Part shown: positions 1-6,065 of the stretch, piece after piece | Numbering within the stretch: the first letter of the stretch is position 1 | Layout: the number at the start of each line of letters is the position of its first letter | From: Bacteroidota bacterium | Lineage (GTDB): Bacteria > Bacteroidota > Ignavibacteria > SZUA-365 | Assembly: GCA_018224345.1 (NCBI GenBank) | Contig: JAGTUW010000071.1 | Span: 1-6,158, forward strand | DNA length: 6,158 bases | Reading direction: 5' to 3' | Notes under the pieces: generated by a model | What the model was told of the DNA's origin: nothing | The model's input: the letters and a program-made list of their open reading frames with translations, nothing else | The model's database searches: none | Position numbers and translations under genes: made by a program

Positions 1-778
1 GCCGCCCCACCCGGCGCTGCACGGTGAAGCCCGCATTCTGCATTTCCTGTTCGGTACTCCACCGCAGATGCACACGATTCCCGGGAAGCAGATCCGCATG
101 AAAGCTGCGGAAGGTCACCGGAAAGTATTGTACCCCGTCGATCCTGGCGTAGACAAGCTGGTAATCCAGGGATCCGTGTATCCCGTCATAGGTGTGATTG
201 TATCCGAACTTCGTGGAACTCAGACCGATGCCTTCAGAATATCTTTCGATTCTGTGAAATGACCCCCAGGTCCTTATGTACCGCATTGTATCGATTTTCC
301 CGGCCTGTTCCTTCTGCGTCGATTTGAAAACGTACCATGATCCCACCGCGTTGCCGCAAAGCAATACATGACTTGTTGAATCCACCACGATTCGTGTAAT
401 CTCAACTTCCGCTGTATCGGCACAAGCACTGCGCCGTGACGGTCTCCACTTGAATACGCTCCCGGAGAGACTGTCGATCCGCACCAGGGAAGGCCCAGCC
501 AGCGAAACCCAGGACAGCATTGGAATTTCGCCATTCATCACCACATACCGCTTCCCATTGGCCAGCACAGTGTCGTGGGTGATCTCCACACGTTCGTAGC
601 GGAGGATGGTCCTTGGCTCGAAGGTCGGTGTAACCCCGACTTCATATACCCAGATGTTCCCGATGTGCATGGGAAAGTATGAGAAATCCGTGGCTGTCGG
701 TTGCGCAATCAATTCCATGCCCTGCGCAAGCGCGAGCAGCAACATTGCAGTTATCAGACTATTCTGGGATTGGCTCAT
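1..778 (-). CDS. Exported protein, probable T9SS cargo, 3' end missing (cut by left edge)
   Basis: An uninterrupted frame of 259 codons starts with ATG at 778 and runs off the left edge without a stop. It was read by translating the reverse strand by hand. Residues 1-26 (MSQSQNSLITAMLLLALAQG...) have a hydrophobic core at about 8-19 and resemble a signal peptide, although no Lys or Arg precedes the core, which is unusual. Residues 35-46 (FPMHIGNIWVYE) resemble a segment near the N-terminus of many uncharacterised exported Bacteroidota proteins. Residues 237-256 (HLRWSTEQEMQNAGFTVQRR) match the fibronectin-III-like segment that normally lies just before a T9SS sorting domain, so the missing part probably carries that domain. 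No other in-frame start exists between the ATG and the upstream stop at 833-835. The ATG lies 11 bases after the stop of the LRR gene and has only a weak ribosome site, which suggests translational coupling. Specific function unknown. Confidence 0.8.
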   Translation of the reverse strand, partial: MSQSQNSLITAMLLLALAQGMELIAQPTATDFSYFPMHIGNIWVYEVGVTPTFEPRTILRYERVEITHDTVLANGKRYVVMNGEIPMLSWVSLAGPSLVRIDSLSGSVFKWRPSRRSACADTAEVEITRIVVDSTSHVLLCGNAVGSWYVFKSTQKEQAGKIDTMRYIRTWGSFHRIERYSEGIGLSSTKFGYNHTYDGIHGSLDYQLVYARIDGVQYFPVTFRSFHADLLPGNRVHLRWSTEQEMQNAGFTVQRRVGR

Positions 779-789
779 CTTTGAGAAGA

Positions 790-1635
790 CTAAAAAATTA
801 CACGAGTATTCGGAAACGATTGCCGGATTCTTTCAACCGATGCGGGAGGAATAGGATTTCCTGTCAGAGATAGATACTCCAATCCTGGCAAAGCGCTCAT
901 CGGTACCTGGAAATCTGTCAGATTGTTGTACTTCAAATCGAGCGATTGCAAGTTCCTCATGGATCCGGACGAGACATTGAATTCAGTCAATTTGTTGGAA
1001 TGAAGATACAAGATCTTCAACGATCTGAAGCTGTTCGGCCCTGCTTCAAATGTCCGAAGACTGTTACGTCTCAATCCCATCTGCCAAACACCGGGGAAAG
1101 CATTTTCACCTGCAGAAAAATGTTCGAATTCGCAGTTATCCAGGATCAAACTACCATCGAGTTGCTCCCAGCGCTGCATCCACTCGGGCAGTGATTTCAG
1201 TTTACTGAGGCTCAGCTCCAAAATATGAATATTGGAACTTATCAAGCTGTCCGGGACAGTGGAAATCGTTGATCGTATGATTGATAAATCATATATATTC
1301 TTGTATCTCCAAATCTGCGGCGGAATGTGTTCCAATCGGGTAGCTACGAGTTTTAATCGCGTCAATTTCAATTCACCGATCTCTTCGGGCAGAAATCGTA
1401 TTGGAGAATCGCGTATTTCCAAATGATAAAGCCGAGGAAATTGCCCGATTTCGGGAGAAAGGGAGTCACCGATATCTGTAAGAATGAGTTCTCTTACCGA
1501 AGAAGGATCCTCAAGGGCGGAATCAAGATCCGTATACCTTCCGACAACGGGCGGCCTGAGACCATACCCGGCTTCGTATTCGCAACCTGCAAACATGATG
1601 ACGGGAAAAAGCAAAATAAAATATCGCATATTCAT
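790..1635 (-). CDS. Leucine-rich-repeat lipoprotein
   Basis: A 281-residue protein with a lipoprotein signal: MNMRYFILLFPVIMFAGC, lipidation Cys at 18. Phe at -3 is a less common lipobox residue. Residues about 47-281 are roughly ten leucine-rich repeats of 22-24 residues, e.g. LKILYLHSNKLTEF (207-220), LQSLDLKYNNLTDF (229-242) and LEYLSLTGNPI (252-262). The family forms a curved solenoid used for protein binding; the partner here is unknown. The final GNPIPPASVERIRQSFPN segment is a typical LRR C-terminal end, so the protein looks complete. The start at 1635 is preferred over the Met two codons later because AAGGA lies 7 bases upstream of it. The gene precedes the partial exported-protein gene by 11 bases, forming a probable operon. 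It is AT-rich: a hand count of 1261-1320 gives 20 G+C of 60, against 37 of 60 at 4741-4800 in mtaB. This may mean transfer or relaxed composition. The LRR fold is secure; the role is not. Confidence 0.87.
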   Translation of the reverse strand: MNMRYFILLFPVIMFAGCEYEAGYGLRPPVVGRYTDLDSALEDPSSVRELILTDIGDSLSPEIGQFPRLYHLEIRDSPIRFLPEEIGELKLTRLKLVATRLEHIPPQIWRYKNIYDLSIIRSTISTVPDSLISSNIHILELSLSKLKSLPEWMQRWEQLDGSLILDNCEFEHFSAGENAFPGVWQMGLRRNSLRTFEAGPNSFRSLKILYLHSNKLTEFNVSSGSMRNLQSLDLKYNNLTDFQVPMSALPGLEYLSLTGNPIPPASVERIRQSFPNTRVIF

Positions 1636-1642
1636 CGAATTG

Positions 1643-1647
1643 TCCTT
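1643..1647 (-). promoter_or_regulatory. Ribosome binding site of the LRR gene
   Basis: AAGGA on the minus strand, 7 bases before the ATG at 1635. It favours this start over the in-frame ATG at 1629, which would be 13 bases away. Confidence 0.7.
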
Positions 1648-1715
1648 GTTTCACTTCATCTTATTTGAATCACCATGCGGTTACGACTCCCGTGTTCGGA
1701 GGATATGCACGTCAC

Positions 1716-1761
1716 TAAATATTGCTCCGTGCAAAATGCTTCAAGTGTTCTTGATTGTCAA
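1716..1761 (-). promoter_or_regulatory. Possible promoter of the LRR gene
   Basis: A perfect TTGACA at 1761-1756 is followed after 17 bases by CATTTT (1738-1733), a poor -10 match. An overlapping alternative is TTGAAG (1744-1739), 17 bases, then TATTTA (1721-1716). Either would give a leader of about 70-95 bases before the ATG at 1635. Neither matches the Bacteroidota TAnnTTTG -7 element well, though ATTTTG at 1737-1732 resembles part of it. This is hexamer matching only. Confidence 0.3.
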
Positions 1762-1834
1762 GGGGGCAACCCGCCCGGAGCGTAAGAGGGGCAGAGGGTC
1801 AGAAGCTATGAGTCAATAGAATTACAGAATGCAG

Positions 1835-1854
1835 GGGCGGTTCGCGAACCGCCC
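1835..1854. repeat. 20-bp perfect palindrome
   Basis: GGGCGGTTCGCGAACCGCCC is fully self-complementary. Flanking CAG (1832-1834) and CTG (1857-1859) can extend the stem across a two-base bulge. The form resembles dispersed intergenic REP-like palindromes of GC-rich bacteria. No T-run follows on either strand, so a dispersed repeat or a transcript-end stabiliser fits better than a terminator. The GGTTCG resembles a tRNA T-arm but no cloverleaf surrounds it. Confidence 0.75.
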
Positions 1855-1892
1855 TTCTGAAAAGGTTTTCTTGCCCTTCTTGCCCGTCGCTT

Positions 1893-1919
1893 GCCCCGTC
1901 GAAGCGCAGCGAAGGCGGG
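1893..1919. repeat. Imperfect hairpin repeat, copy 1 (27 bp)
   Basis: On the plus strand CCCCGTC (1894-1900) can pair with GGCGGGG (1914-1920), allowing one G-U, around a loop of GAAGCGCAGCGAA. The element aligns with 1948-1969: it has five extra bases in the centre and differs at about four other positions. The pair therefore looks like two diverged copies of one dispersed element. Confidence 0.55.
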
Positions 1920-1947
1920 GTGGTTTCTCACATTTTATTCCCTGCTC

Positions 1948-1969
1948 GCCTCGCCGAAGCATAGGCGGG
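1948..1969. repeat. Imperfect hairpin repeat, copy 2 (22 bp)
   Basis: GCCTCGCCGAAGC followed by ATAGGCGGG, the shorter relative of 1893-1919 in the same orientation, with starts 55 bases apart. CGCC and GGCG arms form a short stem. It ends 12 bases beyond the stop of the propeller gene, so it would sit in the 3' end of that transcript and could protect or shape it. No T-run supports intrinsic termination. Confidence 0.5.
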
Positions 1970-1981
1970 CGATGCAACACC

Positions 1982-4072
1982 TCAGCGCAGCACCTGGAAT
2001 ACACGATCCGTCACGCTGCCTTCGAAGTACAGCGACAACACATAACTCCCCTGTGCGAGCGGAGTCGTGTCGATTTGCTGCCAGTGCATGCCCGCCAGCC
2101 TGTCCCCTTCGAAGACGACAGCCACCTCCCGTCCAAGCATATCATGAACAGTCATGCGCACACTTCCCTGACGGGGGATGGACCAGGCAAAGTTGATGTT
2201 GTCAATAGCGGGATTGGGACTCCCGGGCAGCAGAGAGAAGTCCGGGGTTTGATAGAATGGTGCAAGCACGCGATACTTCGAGCGAGCCATACCTGCGACG
2301 CTGCCTGCATACAGATACCCATCTACACCGGCAAGCAGTGTCAGTATCTCCATGCTGCGCAGTCCATTGCCATACGCTTTCCATGTCATGCCCGCGTCAC
2401 GCGATTCATGAACACCAGCTTCCCGCGTGGCGATGAAACAATACTGCGCACCGGCCGGGACGATACCCGTGACCGTTTCCCCCTCGAAACCAATCTGCTT
2501 CCATGAAAAACCGTCGTCGTCGCTGAGATACAGTCCATCACCGGGCGTGCCGGCGTAGATGCGTCCGTTCGCGTCCTCGCCCAGCGACGTGACGGCCAGC
2601 CAGGAGGGACGGACGCGACGCAGAACAGCCAGTTCGGATGTTGCAAAAAACACTCCTTCATCCGTGCCGAGCAGCATGCTGCCGTCGGAACGTTCGAATA
2701 CACAATGAACATCACCGTCGCCAGGTTGCGGCAGTTGCAACCATTCATTCCCTCCGTCACGACTGACCAGCAGTCCGCCGGACGTGACAAGAAGAAGACG
2801 CCCGTCACGGAGTTGCGTGATCGCAGTACATGCACCTTCGATATCCGACACTCTTTCCCACTGCCCGCCACTGTCGGAGGAACGATAGAGACCGCCTCCA
2901 CCGCGTGTGGCAACGAACCCTGTGCCACCGGGGAGAGAAAGTATATCACTGATAGGGAAATCAAAACGTGCAACGGTGTGCCAGTGCCCGGGAGGAGAAT
3001 ATGATCGCATTTCCTGCAGCAGTGGCAGCGCGGCAAGGAGTCCTTTCCCCTCCGTCCGCGTGATCACGGAAACCGGCGCCTGTACCATGTGATCGACAAC
3101 GGTTTCGGAAGAACCGTCGGTTACATCGAGGCGCAACAATCCCGGCTGATCGGTGGCAATGAACATCCCGCCGCCCCCGGTGCAGAGAAGGTCATGTACG
3201 GTACGCACCCCGGCAGGCAGCGTGGCTGCGCGCCAGGTGGCTGCGCGCCAGGTGGCTCCGTGATCGGTCGAGTAAAAACAGCGTGCATCGGGATAGACGG
3301 CCAGTACATGACCATTGCGTGCGGCGGAGACGCGCAACGGCCTTTCCTCTCTTCCGGTATCGAACGCGATACGCCAGCTCACACCGGCATCGGTGCTGCG
3401 GAACCACCTCCCGGATCCCGTCGCTGCGACGCGATGCCCACCGCCCGTTGCAAGCATGCAGGCCACCGAAGCGCGTTCCGTACCGTCATCGATGACATCG
3501 AATTGTGTTGCCTCCATGTCGGGAAGTGTATAGTAGTGTCGTCCCGCAAGCAGGGTGCCGTCGAGCGCCTCGGACCAGACCTCCACAGTCAGAAACAAGA
3601 TCCGGTCGGCAAGCAGCTCCCAGTTCCAGCCGTCATCGGAAGAAATGTATGTCTTCCTGCCCTTGCTGAAAAAAAGCGTTCCGGACGAGTGTCCGAAAAA
3701 GGCGCTGACTGCCTCTCTCCCGGCGACAAGGTCATCCTCCGGCGGAAACACTGCGACCTCTTCCCAACGCTGTCCATGGTCAGCCGAGCGCAACAGCTTT
3801 CCCTCCCGGTCCACCAGCATCGCTCCGCCGGCCGAGACATGGACGCTCAGCAGAGGCTGTTCATGAAAAGCGATCTGTGTCCATGATTCCCCCTGGTTGT
3901 CGGAACGGAAGAGGCCCTGTGCCGTCGCGGCAAGGAGTTGCCCGGCAGGGGCTTCACAGACATCGTAGACAGTGCCACCCCAGGGGCCAATATCCGATTG
4001 CCAGAGTACCTGGGCGGATGCAGAAGAAAGCAGCAAGAGAAAAAATGAAAAGAGACAGGCACGGAATTTCAC
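1982..4072 (-). CDS. Exported Asp-box (BNR/sortilin-like) beta-propeller protein with T9SS sorting domain
   Basis: A 696-residue protein. Residues 1-20 are a signal peptide (Lys/Arg, Leu/Phe core, SASA before Gln21). Residues about 25-600 form beta-propeller repeats with nine canonical Asp boxes (SxDxGxxW type) at 57, 96, 144, 226, 268, 398, 437, 517 and 557. Their spacing implies five degenerate blades between or after them. Residues about 610-696 are a T9SS type A sorting domain: PGSPNP at 616-621, DMLGREVAVV at 644-653, LAQGSYVL at 672-679 and VFQVLR at the end. The family route is Sec export, then outer-membrane passage by T9SS with removal of the C-terminal domain and release or surface attachment. 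The substrate is unknown; relatives include YCF48-like, sortilin-like and sialidase-type propellers, and I see no catalytic residues. The start is GTG at 4072 with GGAGG 5 bases upstream. It lies 57 bases after mtaB with no terminator between, so co-transcription is likely. A 15-bp in-frame duplication lies after the fifth Asp box. Confidence 0.92.
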   Translation of the reverse strand: MKFRACLFSFFLLLLSSASAQVLWQSDIGPWGGTVYDVCEAPAGQLLAATAQGLFRSDNQGESWTQIAFHEQPLLSVHVSAGGAMLVDREGKLLRSADHGQRWEEVAVFPPEDDLVAGREAVSAFFGHSSGTLFFSKGRKTYISSDDGWNWELLADRILFLTVEVWSEALDGTLLAGRHYYTLPDMEATQFDVIDDGTERASVACMLATGGGHRVAATGSGRWFRSTDAGVSWRIAFDTGREERPLRVSAARNGHVLAVYPDARCFYSTDHGATWRAATWRAATLPAGVRTVHDLLCTGGGGMFIATDQPGLLRLDVTDGSSETVVDHMVQAPVSVITRTEGKGLLAALPLLQEMRSYSPPGHWHTVARFDFPISDILSLPGGTGFVATRGGGGLYRSSDSGGQWERVSDIEGACTAITQLRDGRLLLVTSGGLLVSRDGGNEWLQLPQPGDGDVHCVFERSDGSMLLGTDEGVFFATSELAVLRRVRPSWLAVTSLGEDANGRIYAGTPGDGLYLSDDDGFSWKQIGFEGETVTGIVPAGAQYCFIATREAGVHESRDAGMTWKAYGNGLRSMEILTLLAGVDGYLYAGSVAGMARSKYRVLAPFYQTPDFSLLPGSPNPAIDNINFAWSIPRQGSVRMTVHDMLGREVAVVFEGDRLAGMHWQQIDTTPLAQGSYVLSLYFEGSVTDRVFQVLR
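3222..3257 (-). repeat. 15-bp in-frame tandem duplication inside the propeller gene
   Basis: The plus-strand unit GTGGCTGCGCGCCAG occurs at 3222-3236 and exactly again at 3237-3251. The first six bases of a third unit follow at 3252-3257. In the protein this gives ATWRAATWRAA at residues 273-283, a five-residue duplication right after the Asp-box Trp at 275. The copies are identical, so the event looks recent. Confidence 0.9.
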
Positions 4073-4077
4073 GGCAA

Positions 4078-4082
4078 CCTCC
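4078..4082 (-). promoter_or_regulatory. Ribosome binding site deciding the GTG start of the propeller gene
   Basis: GGAGG on the minus strand, 5 bases before the GTG at 4072. It is a strong Shine-Dalgarno and fixes a non-ATG start immediately followed by a well-formed signal peptide. Confidence 0.8.
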
Positions 4083-4129
4083 GTTACAGTAGACAGGAAC
4101 GAAGAATGGACACGCCGGCGGGGTATTGG

Positions 4130-5503
4130 TTACAATGCCGTCGCCCCGTTCATGGTTGTCGCAGCGTGCACGCCTTCCCCGGACTGCGCGACTTCAGCGG
4201 CATGCGCATCCGTGACCGGGACGCCCGTGAGCACCTCTCCGTCAAAGGCGGTGCAGTGCACGGGGAGTATACGATTTTCCAGCTCCGGACGGAAGGGCAC
4301 GGAAACACGGACATAATTCTCCGAAAAACCTGTACTGCCCTTCTCTTCGTCTCCGGATTCGAAGAGCACCTGCAGGGTTCGTCCGATCTGTGTCTGTGAG
4401 AAAGCACGTCGTTTCCTCGCCCCGAGCGTACGCAGCATCGAGGACCGGCGGGCACGCTCCTGCGGCGGGACCTGCACATTGAAACCGCTCGCTTCTGTGC
4501 CGGGCCGTTCACTGTAGTTGAACACATGCAGATACGCACAGGGCAGATCGACGAGAAAGGTATAGCTTTCGCGGAACAGTTCCTCGGTTTCCCCGGGCAT
4601 ACCGACGATGACGTCCACCCCGATCGCCGCATCGGGCATGGCAGCGAGGACGGCATCGACACGTTCGCGATACATGGCGGTGTTATACCTGCGCCGCATA
4701 CTGCGCAGCACGGCGTCACTGCCGCTCTGCAGGGGGATATGGAAATGCGGTGCGAATTTCGGGTGCGCCGCGGCGAGTGCGATGATGTCATCGTCGAGCA
4801 GATTGGGTTCTATCGAAGAAACACGCAGGCGGAAATCCCCCGGCAGTGCGAGCAATGCCTCGAGGAGGTTGAAGAGCGTGCTTTCCGTGCCTGCTCCATA
4901 GTCACCGACATTGACGCCGCTGAGGACGATCTCATGAAAGCCCTGCGCGAGAATATCCCGGGCATGCGCGACGGTGGCATCGATGCTTTCGCTGCGGCTC
5001 GCCCCCCGCGCCATAGGAATCGTACAGTAGGAGCAGTTGTAGTCACATCCGTCCTGCACCTTGAGAAAGGCGCGTGTCCGGCCTCCCCCTTCCGAGGAAT
5101 ATGCGACGTTGAACTTCTGCGTTTCCGCGACATCTCCGACGACGATGCGCGTATCGGACTTGCGCCACCGGGGATCGGCATGGTCCATGATATGGAATTT
5201 CTCCTCATTCCCGAGGACCAGATCCACACCGTCAATGGATGCAATTTCATCGGCCTGCAATTGCGCATAGCAGCCCAGCACGATGACATACGCCCCGGGT
5301 GATGTCCGCAGGGCCTGCCGCACGGCTTTGCGTGCGTCGCGGTCCGCATTCTGTGTCACTGAACAGGTGTTGATGACCACGACATCACTTTCCTCGCGCG
5401 CATCGACCGTGGAAAATCCCTGTGCGGCGAATTCGCGTTGAAAGGTCGCCGTCTCGGCGAAATTGAGCTTGCAGCCCAGAGTATGGAAGCTGACACGTTT
5501 CAT
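4130..5503 (-). CDS. mtaB: tRNA t6A37 methylthiotransferase (MtaB, radical SAM)
   Basis: A 457-residue protein, near the usual 430-455 of the family. It uses SAM and two [4Fe-4S] clusters to add a methylthio group to C2 of t6A at tRNA position 37, giving ms2t6A, which supports decoding of ANN codons in the cytoplasm. The N-terminal UPF0004 domain (about 2-115) has cluster cysteines C11 (HTLGCKLN), C47 (INTCSVT) and C78 (VLGCYAQ). The radical-SAM domain (about 143-370) has CDYNCSYC at 153-160, then TIPMARGASRS, where MARG.SRS supports MtaB rather than MiaB or RimO. HIPLQSGSD (255-263) and DVIVGMPGE (297-305) are further core motifs. A TRAM-like segment spans about 375-430, then a short tail. 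The frame stays open upstream to 5674, but the family begins at the MKRVSFHTLGCKLN sequence, so the ATG at 5503 is chosen. Its ribosome site is weak (GAAAG next to the ATG). It is probably first in a unit with the propeller gene, a link that looks positional rather than functional. Confidence 0.94.
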   Translation of the reverse strand: MKRVSFHTLGCKLNFAETATFQREFAAQGFSTVDAREESDVVVINTCSVTQNADRDARKAVRQALRTSPGAYVIVLGCYAQLQADEIASIDGVDLVLGNEEKFHIMDHADPRWRKSDTRIVVGDVAETQKFNVAYSSEGGGRTRAFLKVQDGCDYNCSYCTIPMARGASRSESIDATVAHARDILAQGFHEIVLSGVNVGDYGAGTESTLFNLLEALLALPGDFRLRVSSIEPNLLDDDIIALAAAHPKFAPHFHIPLQSGSDAVLRSMRRRYNTAMYRERVDAVLAAMPDAAIGVDVIVGMPGETEELFRESYTFLVDLPCAYLHVFNYSERPGTEASGFNVQVPPQERARRSSMLRTLGARKRRAFSQTQIGRTLQVLFESGDEEKGSTGFSENYVRVSVPFRPELENRILPVHCTAFDGEVLTGVPVTDAHAAEVAQSGEGVHAATTMNGATAL

Positions 5504-5555
5504 TCTTTCAAAAAAGCATAATTCGGCGAAATATGAAAGGCTGATCGCCGTCACA

Positions 5556-5570
5556 TGAGAATGCTTCTCA
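5556..5570. other. Small perfect hairpin in the mtaB leader
   Basis: TGAGAA, TGC, TTCTCA: a 6-bp perfect stem with a 3-base loop, 53 bases upstream of the mtaB ATG. It could be a protein binding site or leader structure, but it is short enough to arise by chance. Confidence 0.3.
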
Positions 5571-5804
5571 GAGGTGGGACATCCGGCTACCACGGCATCC
5601 CCCACCCGACACCGTCCCCGGGACCAGATCGTCGTTGACATTGCGCAATCCGGACGAATCGATCTCCTTTGCATCTCCGTCCCGCCGGGAACGGCAGGCG
5701 AACAACCATGTCCTGCTGTGTTATTCGGAATTAATGCAGACCGACAGGACCACTTTTATTGAATTATTTCCAGATAAGACGTTTCAAACATTCATTTCAT
5801 TATC

Positions 5805-5818
5805 TTATTCCGGAATAA
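5805..5818. promoter_or_regulatory. 14-bp perfect palindrome, operator-like
   Basis: TTATTCCGGAATAA is fully self-complementary and lies in the AT-rich island about 300 bases upstream of mtaB. Partial relatives occur at 5721-5734 (TTATTCGGAATTAA) and 5935-5945 (TATTCCGGTAA). The clustering suggests a regulator binding site, but no regulator gene is in the window and the bases also overlap the stem-loop at 5814-5850. Confidence 0.35.
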
Positions 5819-5850
5819 CATTCTCCGGGTCAGGGATCCCCGGAGTTATT
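5814..5850. terminator. Stem-loop, possible terminator downstream of the cut T9SS gene
   Basis: CTCCGGG (5823-5829) pairs perfectly with CCCGGAG (5839-5845) around a 9-base loop. Outer AATAA (5814-5818) can pair with TTATT (5846-5850) across a four-base bulge. On the plus strand TTATTTG follows the core; on the minus strand AATGTTATT follows. Neither is a strong T-run. For minus-strand transcription it lies about 216 bases after the stop at 6066, plausible for ending that transcript before mtaB. Confidence 0.35.
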
Positions 5851-6065
5851 TGCCTGTAAAGCCGTGTTGTAACAGTGACGCAAACAGCGCCGGTGCCAAA
5901 TGGACAGTGGAACGCAATGGAAGATAAACACATCTATTCCGGTAAAGATACACAACCCTGAACATTGCAAACCCCGATCTTCGTACGACATCGCCAGACG
6001 CACCCCACGCGTCCAAGAGCGGTGTCGATGCATTCCCGATCAATCCTCTGGTGCTGCCATCCCCC

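Larger units (their letters stand above)
1636..1981. other. Intergenic region between propeller gene and LRR gene
   Basis: No credible gene in these 346 bases. Read in the minus direction, the half nearest the propeller gene holds three palindromic elements (1948-1969, 1893-1919, 1835-1854). The half nearest the LRR gene holds its ribosome site and possible promoter hexamers (1716-1761). Short frames crossing it on either strand run through the repeats and lack family features. No hairpin followed by a clear T-run is present, so no standard intrinsic terminator is called. Confidence 0.6.
5504..6065. other. Long non-coding region upstream of mtaB
   Basis: 562 bases without a gene I can support. 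Next to mtaB (5504-5750) it is mixed in composition with one small hairpin (5556-5570). From about 5750 to 5825 it becomes strongly AT-rich, then holds a 14-bp palindrome (5805-5818) overlapping a stem-loop (5814-5850). The part from 5850 to 6065 trails the cut T9SS gene. A weak Bacteroidota-style element on the minus strand, TATCTTTA (5950-5943) with TTTG (5971-5968) 17 bases upstream, is noted but too short-spaced to call. Minus-strand frames of 65-67 residues at 5830-6043 lack a good start site and any recognisable domain. No known riboswitch or RNA gene was recognised. Confidence 0.55.

Noticed and set aside
1835..1854. tRNA T-arm or intrinsic terminator at the GGTTCG palindrome
   Set aside because: No acceptor, D or anticodon arms can be drawn around it, and no T-run follows the stem on either strand.
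1829..2506. 225-codon plus-strand frame crossing the intergenic repeats
   Set aside because: It begins in the palindromic repeat cluster and continues antisense to the T9SS sorting domain; no ribosome site and no domain.
2386..3036. 216-codon minus-strand frame
   Set aside because: It overlaps the propeller gene on the same strand in another frame, is Cys/Arg/Ser-rich and has no family resemblance.
3222..3257. CRISPR or VNTR array
   Set aside because: Only 2.4 copies of a 15-bp unit with no spacers, in frame inside a gene; a simple tandem duplication explains it.
3089..3886. 265-codon open frame on the plus strand
   Set aside because: It lies antisense inside the propeller gene, has low-complexity composition with no recognisable domain, and follows from the high GC of the real gene.
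4073..4129. Separate promoter or terminator between mtaB and the propeller gene
   Set aside because: The 57 bases show a strong ribosome site but no stem with a T-run and no convincing -35/-10 pair; read-through from mtaB is simpler.
4526..5302. 258-codon open frame on the plus strand
   Set aside because: It is fully antisense to the conserved catalytic part of mtaB, whose motifs are unmistakable; this is a mirror of that coding sequence.
5830..6043. Two overlapping small minus-strand frames of 65-67 residues
   Set aside because: They overlap each other in different frames, one needs a TTG start with the purine run almost touching it, and neither product has a recognisable feature. Left as non-coding.
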